Below, one piece after another: positions 1 to 5,028 of a stretch of DNA of 5,028 nucleotides (position 1 is the stretch's first letter; each line of letters opens with the position of its first letter). A program made the position numbers and the translations under genes. The notes beneath the pieces are model-generated. The model saw only the letters and a list, made by a program, of their open reading frames with translations. It was not told the DNA's origin and searched no databases. Source of the stretch: Paracoccaceae bacterium. GTDB taxonomy: Bacteria; Pseudomonadota; Alphaproteobacteria; Rhodobacterales; Rhodobacteraceae. Location of the stretch: NCBI GenBank assembly GCA_019090405.1, contig JAHRVZ010000289.1, forward strand, positions 1 through 5,028, read 5' to 3'.

Positions 1-344
1 CGATTCACGCGCAGGAAAAGGCGCTCACGGACGCAATGATTCACGGCACCGGCAATCTGGCTGGATTGGCAGAAATGCCCTCTGTTCAGATTATCGGTGG
101 CAATGACAACCCAGCGCGCGAAGGTTTGGTATCGTTGTTTGTAGACGGGGTTGCCTCAGTGGATGTGGTGAAACAACTAAACGATCAAGGCATCCGTACG
201 CACCTGCGCAAAGCGGATCATTATTCCGATAATATCCTGAATCCGCTAGGTTTAGACAGCTGCGTGCGCGTATCAATGTGCCACTATAACAGCACGCAAG
301 AAGTGGCAAAATTTCTGAATGTGATGATGTCCATCACACCGTAG
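1..344 (+). CDS. Class V aminotransferase / SufS-like PLP enzyme, C-terminal part (5' truncated)
   Basis: The reading frame is open from base 3 to the TAG at 342-344 and continues past the left edge, so only the last 113 residues are seen. They match the C-terminal small domain of fold-type I, class V PLP enzymes (SufS/CsdA-like). There is a GGN-D motif near the domain start, then the pattern GIRTHLRKADHYS, then CVRVSMCHYNSTQEV, which parallels the C-R-A-S-x-x-x-Y-N-T-x-E-E-V ending of SufS. The PLP lysine lies outside the window. Where desulfurases have the persulfide-forming Cys after a conserved His, this protein has Tyr (codon 222-224), so cysteine desulfurase activity is unlikely. An aminotransferase, lyase or epimerase of the same fold is more probable. 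It converges on comDE with only 36 bases between stop codons and no clear terminator. A role in supplying sulfopyruvate from cysteate is possible but is inferred only from position. Confidence 0.8.
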   Translation, partial: IHAQEKALTDAMIHGTGNLAGLAEMPSVQIIGGNDNPAREGLVSLFVDGVASVDVVKQLNDQGIRTHLRKADHYSDNILNPLGLDSCVRVSMCHYNSTQEVAKFLNVMMSITP

Positions 345-380
345 TATCGTGATGCTCTTAGTCGAATGGCTGTGCTTTGT

Positions 381-941
381 TTATTCCTTAGCTTGAACCG
401 CACTCATAAAACGTTCGCGGATCACAATGGGGTTCATATCTATAACCGGAACCTTGGCATTGCCTGACGCGCATTTGCTGACAATGACCGTCATTTTGCC
501 GACAGACAACGCGGATTTCACCGCATCCGCTGTTTCGGGTCCAGAACACTCAACGACATGTTCGCAACCACAGGCGCGGGCCACGGCAGAAAGCGACGTC
601 TTGCGACCGGCATAGGTTGGCTGATCGCCGGTAGAGCCATAGCTGCCATTGTCGACAATCAGCAAAACAAAGTTGTCTGGCGGGTTATTGGCCATAGTTG
701 CCAGCGTCGCCATGTTGGTCAGGATTGACCCATCGCCATCAATAGACACAACCTGTTTGTCCTGCGTCAGCGCAAGACCCAACCCAATTGAAGATGCCAG
801 CCCCATGGTTCCAAGCATATAGAAATTATTGACATTATCATTCAGCGCAAAAAGTTCCTGACTTGGTGCGCCGATGTTGCACACAACCAAACTATCTTTC
901 AGGACCGGGGTCAGAGTTTTCAGAACGTCATAGCGTTTCAT
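381..941 (-). CDS. comE: Sulfopyruvate decarboxylase beta subunit (TPP-binding)
   Basis: This 186-residue protein is the C-terminal, pyrophosphate-binding half of a TPP-dependent decarboxylase. With ComD it would convert 3-sulfopyruvate to sulfoacetaldehyde and CO2 in the cytosol. The visible signs are the NIGAPSQEL start of the fold, the GTMGLASSIGLGLAL segment (about residues 44-58), and the TPP/Mg motif beginning GDGS at residues 69-72 and closing at Asp97-Asn98, followed by GSYGSTGDQPT. The length fits separate ComE subunits of about 180-190 residues. Its ATG overlaps the comD stop as ATGA (938-941), and an AGGG ribosome-binding site lies 6 bases upstream inside comD, so translation is probably coupled and the subunits made in equal amounts. 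The alternative is the beta part of a split phosphonopyruvate decarboxylase. The ComD partner favours sulfopyruvate. Confidence 0.85.
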   Translation of the reverse strand: MKRYDVLKTLTPVLKDSLVVCNIGAPSQELFALNDNVNNFYMLGTMGLASSIGLGLALTQDKQVVSIDGDGSILTNMATLATMANNPPDNFVLLIVDNGSYGSTGDQPTYAGRKTSLSAVARACGCEHVVECSGPETADAVKSALSVGKMTVIVSKCASGNAKVPVIDMNPIVIRERFMSAVQAKE

Positions 942-1444
942 GCCGCACCCTTCCAGAAAGTTGCATCCGCCAGTATTGCCACCGGTTTGCTGCTCATGAA
1001 CGCGTGGTTCAGAATTCCGCCAAGTTCACGCACCTGTTCGGGCTGATGGAAATGATAGGTCGGAATATGAAGTTGGTTCAGGATCGCCTTGGTATGCAGG
1101 GCCATTTCAACCTGACAGGCAACGGGTTCACCAACTTCGCCGCGATAGCTGATCAGCATTGGCAGTGGGATTTGATAAAACTGGATCAGCGTTGCCAGGG
1201 AATTGACGACAACGCCCAATGCAGTGTTCTGCATCAGGATACACGCACGCGCACCACCCATATAGGCACCGGCACATAGGCCCATGCCTTCGTCTTCCTT
1301 GTTGGATGGAACATGTTGAATTTCGTCGGTTTCATCCAGAATTTCAATAACACCGGCGAGTTGCTTGCACGGAACCGAGGTCACAAAATTGATCTGGTTG
1401 GCGATCAGATCGTTTATGATCTTTTGGTCAATGGGATTGGCCAT
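938..1444 (-). CDS. comD: Sulfopyruvate decarboxylase alpha subunit
   Basis: This 168-residue protein is the N-terminal (PYR-domain) half of a TPP-dependent 2-oxoacid decarboxylase. It carries the TPP-activating Glu region, KEDEG at residues 49-53. The features that point to ComD rather than phosphonopyruvate decarboxylase are VPCKQL at 24-29 (the phosphonate enzymes usually have VPDS), CILMQN at 68-73, and ISYRGEVGE at 98-106 (usually GWRGEPG in the phosphonate family). These comparisons are from memory. The ATG at 1442-1444 has an AAGGA site 7 bases upstream, which supports the start. It is the first gene of a comD-comE pair. In methanogens ComDE serves coenzyme M biosynthesis. In roseobacters it serves cysteate and sulfolactate breakdown ahead of sulfoacetaldehyde acetyltransferase (Xsc), which is not in this window. 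No convincing promoter was found in the 132-base gap upstream. Confidence 0.87.
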   Translation of the reverse strand: MANPIDQKIINDLIANQINFVTSVPCKQLAGVIEILDETDEIQHVPSNKEDEGMGLCAGAYMGGARACILMQNTALGVVVNSLATLIQFYQIPLPMLISYRGEVGEPVACQVEMALHTKAILNQLHIPTYHFHQPEQVRELGGILNHAFMSSKPVAILADATFWKGAA

Positions 1445-1452
1445 GTGTTTGT

Positions 1453-1473
1453 CCTTTGCCTGACTGACAAAGG
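1453..1473 (-). promoter_or_regulatory. Possible hairpin covering the comD ribosome-binding site
   Basis: In the comD leader, CCTTTG (1468-1473, read on -) can pair with CAAAGG (1453-1458) across a 9-base loop. The 3' arm contains most of the AAGGA Shine-Dalgarno of comD. Such a stem could damp translation initiation. It is only 6 bp with no further contiguous extension, so it may be chance. Confidence 0.25.
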
Positions 1474-1576
1474 TCTAGCCGAGCAGAGCCGACAAGCCAA
1501 TAAGATGAGGCGCAATGGGTTCGCTACTGTGTCTAAGTCAGCAGGCACAGGCCATACCAAACACTGGTTACAGGCG

Positions 1577-1915
1577 TCACTGATTGTGGTCGATCCAGCG
1601 TGACATCAGCGCCCTGTCACGAAAACACTCCCTCGGAACTTCGCGGCGTTTGATGCGGGCAATGCGTTCGGCAAAGGCCACCTGTCGCGAAGACGGATAG
1701 CGCGAATAAGGTGACGCGCTTTGTTTCGGCTTATGCCGGTCGATCCATGTCGATAAAGCGCGGCGGTCTTGCTGCACCTCATCCGGAAGGGTCACAGCCG
1801 ACCGTTGCGCGATCTGACGGGCAAAACGCAGCTGTTTTTCGGTCACCGGGATCATGTGATAATCGTTGGATGGCAGGTCAGACGTATGAACTGGCAGGGT
1901 ATGATTAGCTTGCAT
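1577..1915 (-). CDS. Small protein with two topoisomerase/primase-type repeats, likely LexA-regulated
   Basis: This is a 112-residue basic protein of unknown function. It holds two ungapped 37-residue repeats, residues 25-61 and 75-111, offset by exactly 50. The shared pattern is K/R-Q-x-x-F-A-x-x-I-A, then P-x-E, then D-R, then S-x-W-I-D. From memory, similar helical repeats occur at the C-termini of plasmid-type topoisomerase III and primase-like proteins, and in small hypothetical proteins of Rhodobacterales. A nucleic-acid-related role is therefore plausible but unproven. No signal peptide or membrane segment is visible. The N-terminal 20 residues look unstructured. The ATG at 1913-1915 is chosen because GGAGG sits 5 bases upstream; the internal Met21 has no comparable site. 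Upstream lies a good sigma-70 promoter with a LexA box in its spacer. The gene stands alone, 132 bases before comD on the same strand and divergent from the polysaccharide operon. Confidence 0.85.
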   Translation of the reverse strand: MQANHTLPVHTSDLPSNDYHMIPVTEKQLRFARQIAQRSAVTLPDEVQQDRRALSTWIDRHKPKQSASPYSRYPSSRQVAFAERIARIKRREVPRECFRDRALMSRWIDHNQ

Positions 1916-1920
1916 ATCGG

Positions 1921-1925
1921 CCTCC
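1921..1925 (-). promoter_or_regulatory. Strong ribosome-binding site of the 112-residue repeat protein
   Basis: On the - strand GGAGG lies 5 bases before the ATG at 1915. It is a full anti-Shine-Dalgarno match and decides the start in favour of Met1 over Met21. Confidence 0.8.
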
Positions 1926-1940
1926 GGGTTGTGTTCTTAT

Positions 1941-1969
1941 TATATAGGAACAAATAGCGAACAAATCAA
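1941..1969 (-). promoter_or_regulatory. Sigma-70-type promoter of the 112-residue repeat protein
   Basis: Read on the - strand, TTGATT (1964-1969) is a -35 element and TATATA (1941-1946) a -10 element, with a 17-base spacer. An overlapping TATAAT lies at 1939-1944. The expected transcription start near 1934 gives a leader of about 18 bases that contains the GGAGG site. The LexA box fills almost the whole spacer. Confidence 0.7.
1948..1962 (-). promoter_or_regulatory. LexA (SOS) box, GTTC-N7-GTTC direct repeat
   Basis: The - strand reads GTTC, seven bases (GCTATTT), GTTC. This is a perfect match to the direct-repeat operator of LexA in alphaproteobacteria such as Rhodobacter and Caulobacter. 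It occupies 15 of the 17 spacer bases between the -35 and -10 hexamers, so bound LexA would block RNA polymerase. I found no other GTTC-N7-GTTC in the window when scanning by eye. Confidence 0.75.
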
Positions 1970-2062
1970 GGTGACGGGAAAAATTGTGTGAATTTTTTAC
2001 GCGTTAAGGCAATATTTAGTTTTGCCAGATACGCCTAGGTGGCCTTCAGTTGGTTCCATATT

Positions 2063-2087
2063 CAGGTGTGCTCGCCTGTTATTTAAT
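2063..2087 (+). promoter_or_regulatory. Leader hairpin before the polysaccharide operon, possibly attenuator-like
   Basis: CAGGTG (2063-2068) can pair with CGCCTG (2073-2078) over a 4-base loop, with one G-U pair. The stem is followed by the T/A-rich stretch TTATTTAAT. It lies 26 bases before the glycosyltransferase start. It resembles a weak intrinsic terminator or leader structure, but the stem is short and the T-run interrupted. The rest of 1970-2112 holds no promoter I can call with confidence. Confidence 0.25.
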
Positions 2088-2112
2088 CAAGGAAGAGCCA
2101 GCAGGATAAGCA

Positions 2113-3360
2113 ATGAAGTTTCTATTCGTTCACCAGAATATGCCAGGTCAGTATCGGGAATTGGTCGGCTGGCTAGCCAGCCAGACAGAACACGAGATCG
2201 TCTTTTTGACTCAACGGCAAAACCCATCCCGGATTAGGGGTGTCCGTACTGTTATCTATAAGCCCCACCATGAATCCGCAAAAGACGCCTATGGGTTGTC
2301 CAAAATCTGGGAGAATGCAACAGGAACCGGATACGGCGCGGCGCTGGCAGTGAGAAAATTAGAGAAAGAACAAGGGTTTACGCCGGATATCGTCATTGGT
2401 CACACCGGTTGGGGAGAGTTGCTGTTCTTCAAAGAGTTTTGGCCAGACGTGCCGATACTTGGGTTCTTTGAATATTATTACCGAATGAAGGGCAGCATTG
2501 TCGGGTTTGACCCGGATGAACCCGTTTCGGATGTTGCCCCCTATACCATGTTTGCACGCAATGCGGTGCCATTTGCCAGCATTCAAACAGTGGATTTGGG
2601 TCATGTCCCGACTGAGTGGCAAAAAAACACGTTTCCCGCCAGTTTTCACAATAAATTCTATGTAAGCCATGATGGAATTAGGACTGACCAGCTTTTGCCC
2701 AATCAAAATGTGTCGTTATCGTTGTCTCGTCTGGATCAGCCCTTAACCCGCAAGGACGAGGTAATTACCTATCTCGCCCGCAACCTTGAATATGTGCGGG
2801 GTTTTCATATTTTTATGCGGGCTCTACCAGCCATTTTGGATGCCCGGCCCAATGCGCGGGTTTTGGTGATCGGTGGCAATGACGCTTCATACGGTCGCAA
2901 AAGCAAACATCCCAACGGGTTGCGCGGTGAGATGGAGGCAGAAGTTGGCGATCGGGTTAACTGGAGCCGGGTGCATTTCCTGGGAAAGGTTCCCTATCAG
3001 GACTATCGCAAAGTTGTGCAGATCAGCCGGTGTCATATTGCCTTGTCGATGCCCTTTGTCATGTCATGGTCCTTGCTTGAGGCTATGTCGATGCAGGCGA
3101 CAGTGGTCGCGTCTGATGTAGCATCAGTACGCGAGGCGGTAACACACAATAAGACCGGGTTATTGGTAGATTTCTTTGATCACAACAAGTTGTCGGATCA
3201 GGTCATTGATGTGCTGCAAAACCCAACAAAATACAGTCACATCGGCCCGGCAGCACGGGGTCATGTCGTTGAAAATTATGATTTTTTAACCCGATCCCTG
3301 CCAGAACATGTTTCACGTATCAACAGCTTGGTCCCCAAGCAAAAACACATCCCAATGTAG
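2113..3360 (+). CDS. Family 4 glycosyltransferase (GT-B fold), surface polysaccharide synthesis
   Basis: This 415-residue cytosolic or membrane-associated enzyme should transfer a sugar from a nucleotide-sugar to a lipid-linked saccharide. The N-terminal domain begins FLFVHQNMPGQYREL (about residues 3-17), typical of the Glyco_trans_4-like group with a FVHQN-PGQ start, and has an FFEYYYR segment near residues 117-123. The linker contains SHDGIRTD. The C-terminal GT4 domain has YLARNLEYVRGFH, then PFVMSWSLLEAM (about 314-325), then SDVASVREAV and GLLVDFFD. In the usual E-x7-E motif the second Glu is present (Glu323), but the first position is Phe315. From memory, PFV-SWSLLEAM is normal for this subfamily. 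The start has AGGA 6 bases upstream. The next gene begins 10 bases after the stop, so they form one operon. The exact sugar and acceptor cannot be read from the sequence. Confidence 0.88.
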   Translation: MKFLFVHQNMPGQYRELVGWLASQTEHEIVFLTQRQNPSRIRGVRTVIYKPHHESAKDAYGLSKIWENATGTGYGAALAVRKLEKEQGFTPDIVIGHTGWGELLFFKEFWPDVPILGFFEYYYRMKGSIVGFDPDEPVSDVAPYTMFARNAVPFASIQTVDLGHVPTEWQKNTFPASFHNKFYVSHDGIRTDQLLPNQNVSLSLSRLDQPLTRKDEVITYLARNLEYVRGFHIFMRALPAILDARPNARVLVIGGNDASYGRKSKHPNGLRGEMEAEVGDRVNWSRVHFLGKVPYQDYRKVVQISRCHIALSMPFVMSWSLLEAMSMQATVVASDVASVREAVTHNKTGLLVDFFDHNKLSDQVIDVLQNPTKYSHIGPAARGHVVENYDFLTRSLPEHVSRINSLVPKQKHIPM

Positions 3361-3370
3361 GGGGTAAAAG

Positions 3371-4210
3371 ATGCAAATGGATTTTCCTGACACGCTGGTA
3401 TTGGGCGGCACGGGTCGGATTGGCGAATTTTTGCGCCGATTCTGGCGCCGTGATCGTGCGGTATGGCAGACCCGGTCACCAATGACTGGCGAGGGCTGGA
3501 TTGAGTTGGAAATTGTAGACGAAGCAGCGATGAAAGCCGCAGCATTTGGTCAAAAAGTCATTTTGTGTTTGGCGGGGGTGACACATGACAAAGCCCGGCA
3601 AGGTGGCAATCTTGAGGACAACAGCACATTGGCGCTTGCAGCCGTTCGCGCCGCCGCCGCAACTGGTGCACGGGTTTTGGTTGCGTCTTCGGCGGCGGTC
3701 TATGGCAATCAACCCGGTGTTTTGCACGAGAAAAGCCAGCTAAATCCCCAGTCAGACTATGGTCGTGCCAAAGTTGACATGGAAACGCGGGTTGCTGCAT
3801 TGGCAAACAAACTTGGGGTGAAAGCATGTGCGCTACGCATTGGAAATTTGGCTGGAATTGACGCGATATTAGGCGGCTGGAGACCAGAGTTTCAGTTGGA
3901 TGTCTTCCGTGACGGTCGCAGCCCACGTCGAAGTTATATTGGCGGCAAAACTCTGGCGCGTGTGATGTTGGACCTGGTTCAGACGCCCGAATTGCCCAGC
4001 GTTCTGAATGTTGCCGCCCCAGAACCCATCGAAATGGGGAAATTGCTGGATGAGGCCGGGCTGGAATGGGTTGGGCGACCGGCCCCTGACACCGCAATTG
4101 CTGAAGTGTGTTTGGCTACAGACGAATTGCAACGCTTCACATCGCTGAATGCAAAATCAAGTTTGGTTGAAAACCTGGTTGCCGAGTGGCGAGACTTTGA
4201 AACCGGTTAA
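3371..4210 (+). CDS. NAD-dependent epimerase/dehydratase-like extended SDR
   Basis: This 279-residue protein belongs to the short-chain dehydrogenase/reductase superfamily that modifies nucleotide-sugars. The Rossmann signature GGTGRIG is at residues 12-18 (G12-x2-G15-x2-G18). ASSAAVYG (105-112) supplies the catalytic Ser region, and Tyr130-x3-Lys134 is the catalytic pair. RIGNLAG (156-162) corresponds to the substrate-side R-x-x-N-x-x-G segment of UDP-sugar epimerases. At 279 residues it is shorter than the common 310-350, mostly in the C-terminal substrate domain, so the substrate cannot be predicted. A run of Gs (3359-3363) lies 7 bases before ATG 3371, supporting that start; Met3 is a possible alternative. 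It sits between a glycosyltransferase and a sugar-phosphate transferase, so it probably makes or modifies a sugar for the same polysaccharide. Confidence 0.85.
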   Translation: MQMDFPDTLVLGGTGRIGEFLRRFWRRDRAVWQTRSPMTGEGWIELEIVDEAAMKAAAFGQKVILCLAGVTHDKARQGGNLEDNSTLALAAVRAAAATGARVLVASSAAVYGNQPGVLHEKSQLNPQSDYGRAKVDMETRVAALANKLGVKACALRIGNLAGIDAILGGWRPEFQLDVFRDGRSPRRSYIGGKTLARVMLDLVQTPELPSVLNVAAPEPIEMGKLLDEAGLEWVGRPAPDTAIAEVCLATDELQRFTSLNAKSSLVENLVAEWRDFETG

Positions 4211-4231
4211 CGTATGAATTGAGTGGTAAAT

Positions 4232-4873
4232 ATGACTTGGAAAAAACGATTACTTTTTGACCTGCCATTTGCATGCCTGTTGATGGTGATCCTTAGTCCA
4301 GTTATGATCGGACTGCTTGTTTGGTTACGGGTTGGTCAGGGCGGGCCGTTATTTTATGCAGCCGAGCGCATGAAAACACCAACGCAGGGTTTCAAACTTT
4401 GGAAGTTCCGCACCATGCAAGTGGCGGACGACGATCAGGGCGTTTCGGGCGCAAACAAGAATTCTCGAATAACAAAAAACGGCGTCTGGATGCGTCGCAG
4501 TCGGCTTGATGAGTTGCCGCAACTGTACAATATTTTACGAGGTGATCTAAGCTTTGTTGGCCCCCGACCGCCGCTTCGTGAATATGTCGAACGCTTGCCA
4601 GACGTATATGACAAAGTTCTTCTGTCCCGGCCTGGCGTGACCGGATTGGCGACAATTGTCTTTCACAAACACGAAAACGCATTGTTGTCACGGTGCAGCA
4701 ACTCTCATGAAACCGACGAAGTCTATTGTCGCAATTGCGTTCCACGCAAAGCCCGTTTGGATATGATATATCAACAGAATCAAAGTGTTTGGTTTGATTT
4801 TGATCTGGTGTTCCAAACGATCGGAGGATTGGTTTGGCGAACCAGACCAAAACAGATGGCAGACGTAAAGTAA
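4232..4873 (+). CDS. Initiating sugar-phosphate transferase (bacterial sugar transferase family, WcaJ/PglC type)
   Basis: This 213-residue membrane enzyme should transfer a sugar-1-phosphate from a UDP-sugar to undecaprenyl phosphate, the first step in building a polysaccharide repeat. A hydrophobic segment at residues 7-32, containing LSP (21-23), fits the re-entrant helix of the small monotopic family members. It is followed by GPLFYAAER, KLWKFRTM (55-62), and RRSRLDELPQLYNILRGDLSFVGPRP with the catalytic Asp93-Glu94 pair. It lacks the large N-terminal multi-helix part of WcaJ. The tail has an unusual C155-x10-C166-x2-C169 cluster with His159. The ATG at 4232 is preferred over the in-frame GTG at 4223 because GAGTGG lies 5 bases before the ATG and nothing suitable precedes the GTG. 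Spacing from the SDR gene is 21 bases, so it is in the same operon. Confidence 0.92.
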   Translation: MTWKKRLLFDLPFACLLMVILSPVMIGLLVWLRVGQGGPLFYAAERMKTPTQGFKLWKFRTMQVADDDQGVSGANKNSRITKNGVWMRRSRLDELPQLYNILRGDLSFVGPRPPLREYVERLPDVYDKVLLSRPGVTGLATIVFHKHENALLSRCSNSHETDEVYCRNCVPRKARLDMIYQQNQSVWFDFDLVFQTIGGLVWRTRPKQMADVK

Positions 4874-4899
4874 TCTCCCAAACGGATCTTTTCAAAAGT

Positions 4900-4927
4900 T
4901 TGATATCTGCCACAAATATGGTTTATT
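4900..4927 (+). promoter_or_regulatory. Possible galU promoter
   Basis: TTGATA (4900-4905, 5 of 6 to the -35 consensus) and TTTATT (4922-4927, 4 of 6 to the -10) are separated by 16 bases in the 105-base gap before galU. The site would allow galU to be expressed separately from the upstream genes. No intrinsic terminator was seen after the sugar transferase, so read-through is also possible. Confidence 0.35.
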
Positions 4928-4978
4928 GTTGGTGCAGTAATCAGTGTGCGAAATATTAGGTTTGGCGGTAGGATTCAG

Positions 4979-5028
4979 ATGGGTAAGAAAGTAACGAAGG
5001 CAATATTTCCTGTAGCGGGAATGGGGAC
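4979..5028 (+). CDS. galU: UTP-glucose-1-phosphate uridylyltransferase, N-terminal start (3' truncated)
   Basis: Only 16 complete codons are inside the window. They read MGKKVTKAIFPVAGMG, which matches the N-terminus of GalU, where K-A-x-F-P-V-A-G-x-G-T-R forms the nucleotide-binding loop; the next codon begins AC, consistent with Thr. GalU makes UDP-glucose from UTP and glucose-1-phosphate, a precursor for exopolysaccharide and for UDP-galactose or UDP-glucuronate. TAGGA at 4969-4973 lies 5 bases upstream as ribosome-binding site. It follows the polysaccharide genes on the same strand, which agrees with a role as precursor supplier. The call rests on a short but very characteristic segment. 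Confidence 0.85.
   Translation, partial: MGKKVTKAIFPVAGMG

Noticed and set aside
321..337. Inverted repeat GTGATG-N5-CATCAC near the end of the class V enzyme gene, considered as a terminator between the convergent genes
   Set aside because: It lies inside the coding end, the stem is only 6 bp and AT-rich, and no T-run follows on either strand.
1024..1039. Second GTTC direct repeat resembling a LexA box
   Set aside because: The spacer is 8 bases instead of 7 and it lies within the comD coding region.
863..1279. 138-codon open frame on the + strand opposite comD/comE
   Set aside because: It is antisense to two well-recognised genes, and its translation has no recognisable domain.
1501..1560. 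CTGTG/CACAG inverted repeat in the gap between the small repeat protein and comD
   Set aside because: A 5-bp stem with a long loop and no T-run does not support a terminator or operator call.
2004..2018. CtrA-like site TTAA-N7-TTTA upstream of the polysaccharide operon
   Set aside because: It has one mismatch in an AT-rich region and no well-placed promoter, so chance is a sufficient explanation.
2022..2237. 71-codon + strand frame spanning the leader and start of the glycosyltransferase
   Set aside because: It overlaps the true gene in another frame and has no convincing ribosome-binding site or family resemblance.
3558..4097. 179-codon open frame on the - strand opposite the SDR gene
   Set aside because: It is antisense to a clear SDR, and its low-complexity Pro/Gln/Arg/His-rich composition is typical of a shadow frame.
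4392..4913. 173-codon open frame on the - strand opposite the sugar transferase
   Set aside because: It is antisense to a gene with strong catalytic motifs, and its own sequence is not recognisable.

Overview
The window looks like chromosomal DNA of a marine alphaproteobacterium, most likely a member of the Rhodobacterales (Roseobacter group). The evidence is the style of the proteins, the split sulfopyruvate decarboxylase genes known from roseobacters, and an alphaproteobacterial-type LexA operator. Base composition looks moderate, lower than in high-GC Rhodobacter. No RNA genes, insertion sequences or CRISPR arrays were seen, and no stretch longer than 300 bases lacks a gene.

Left part (1-1444): the 3' end of a class V (SufS-like) PLP enzyme on the + strand runs towards a two-gene operon on the - strand. 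That operon encodes the TPP-dependent sulfopyruvate decarboxylase alpha (comD) and beta (comE) subunits, with a 4-base ATGA overlap. ComDE converts 3-sulfopyruvate to sulfoacetaldehyde, a step in cysteate/sulfolactate metabolism. The related phosphonopyruvate decarboxylase is a less likely reading. The PLP enzyme lacks the desulfurase cysteine and may be an aminotransferase in the same pathway, but this is inference.

Middle (1577-2112): a small 112-residue - strand protein is built of two 37-residue repeats of a type recalled from the C-termini of topoisomerases and primase-like proteins. Its promoter has a perfect GTTC-N7-GTTC direct repeat, the alphaproteobacterial LexA box, lying exactly between the -35 and -10 hexamers. 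This makes it a likely DNA-damage (SOS) gene of unknown function and the most interesting item here. The divergent intergenic region (1916-2112) also carries the leader of the next operon.

Right part (2113-5028): a tightly packed + strand surface-polysaccharide operon. It holds a family 4 glycosyltransferase, an NAD-dependent epimerase/dehydratase-like SDR and a membrane sugar-phosphate transferase that would start the repeat unit on undecaprenyl phosphate. After a 105-base gap with a possible promoter comes the start of galU (UTP-glucose-1-phosphate uridylyltransferase), which supplies UDP-glucose.
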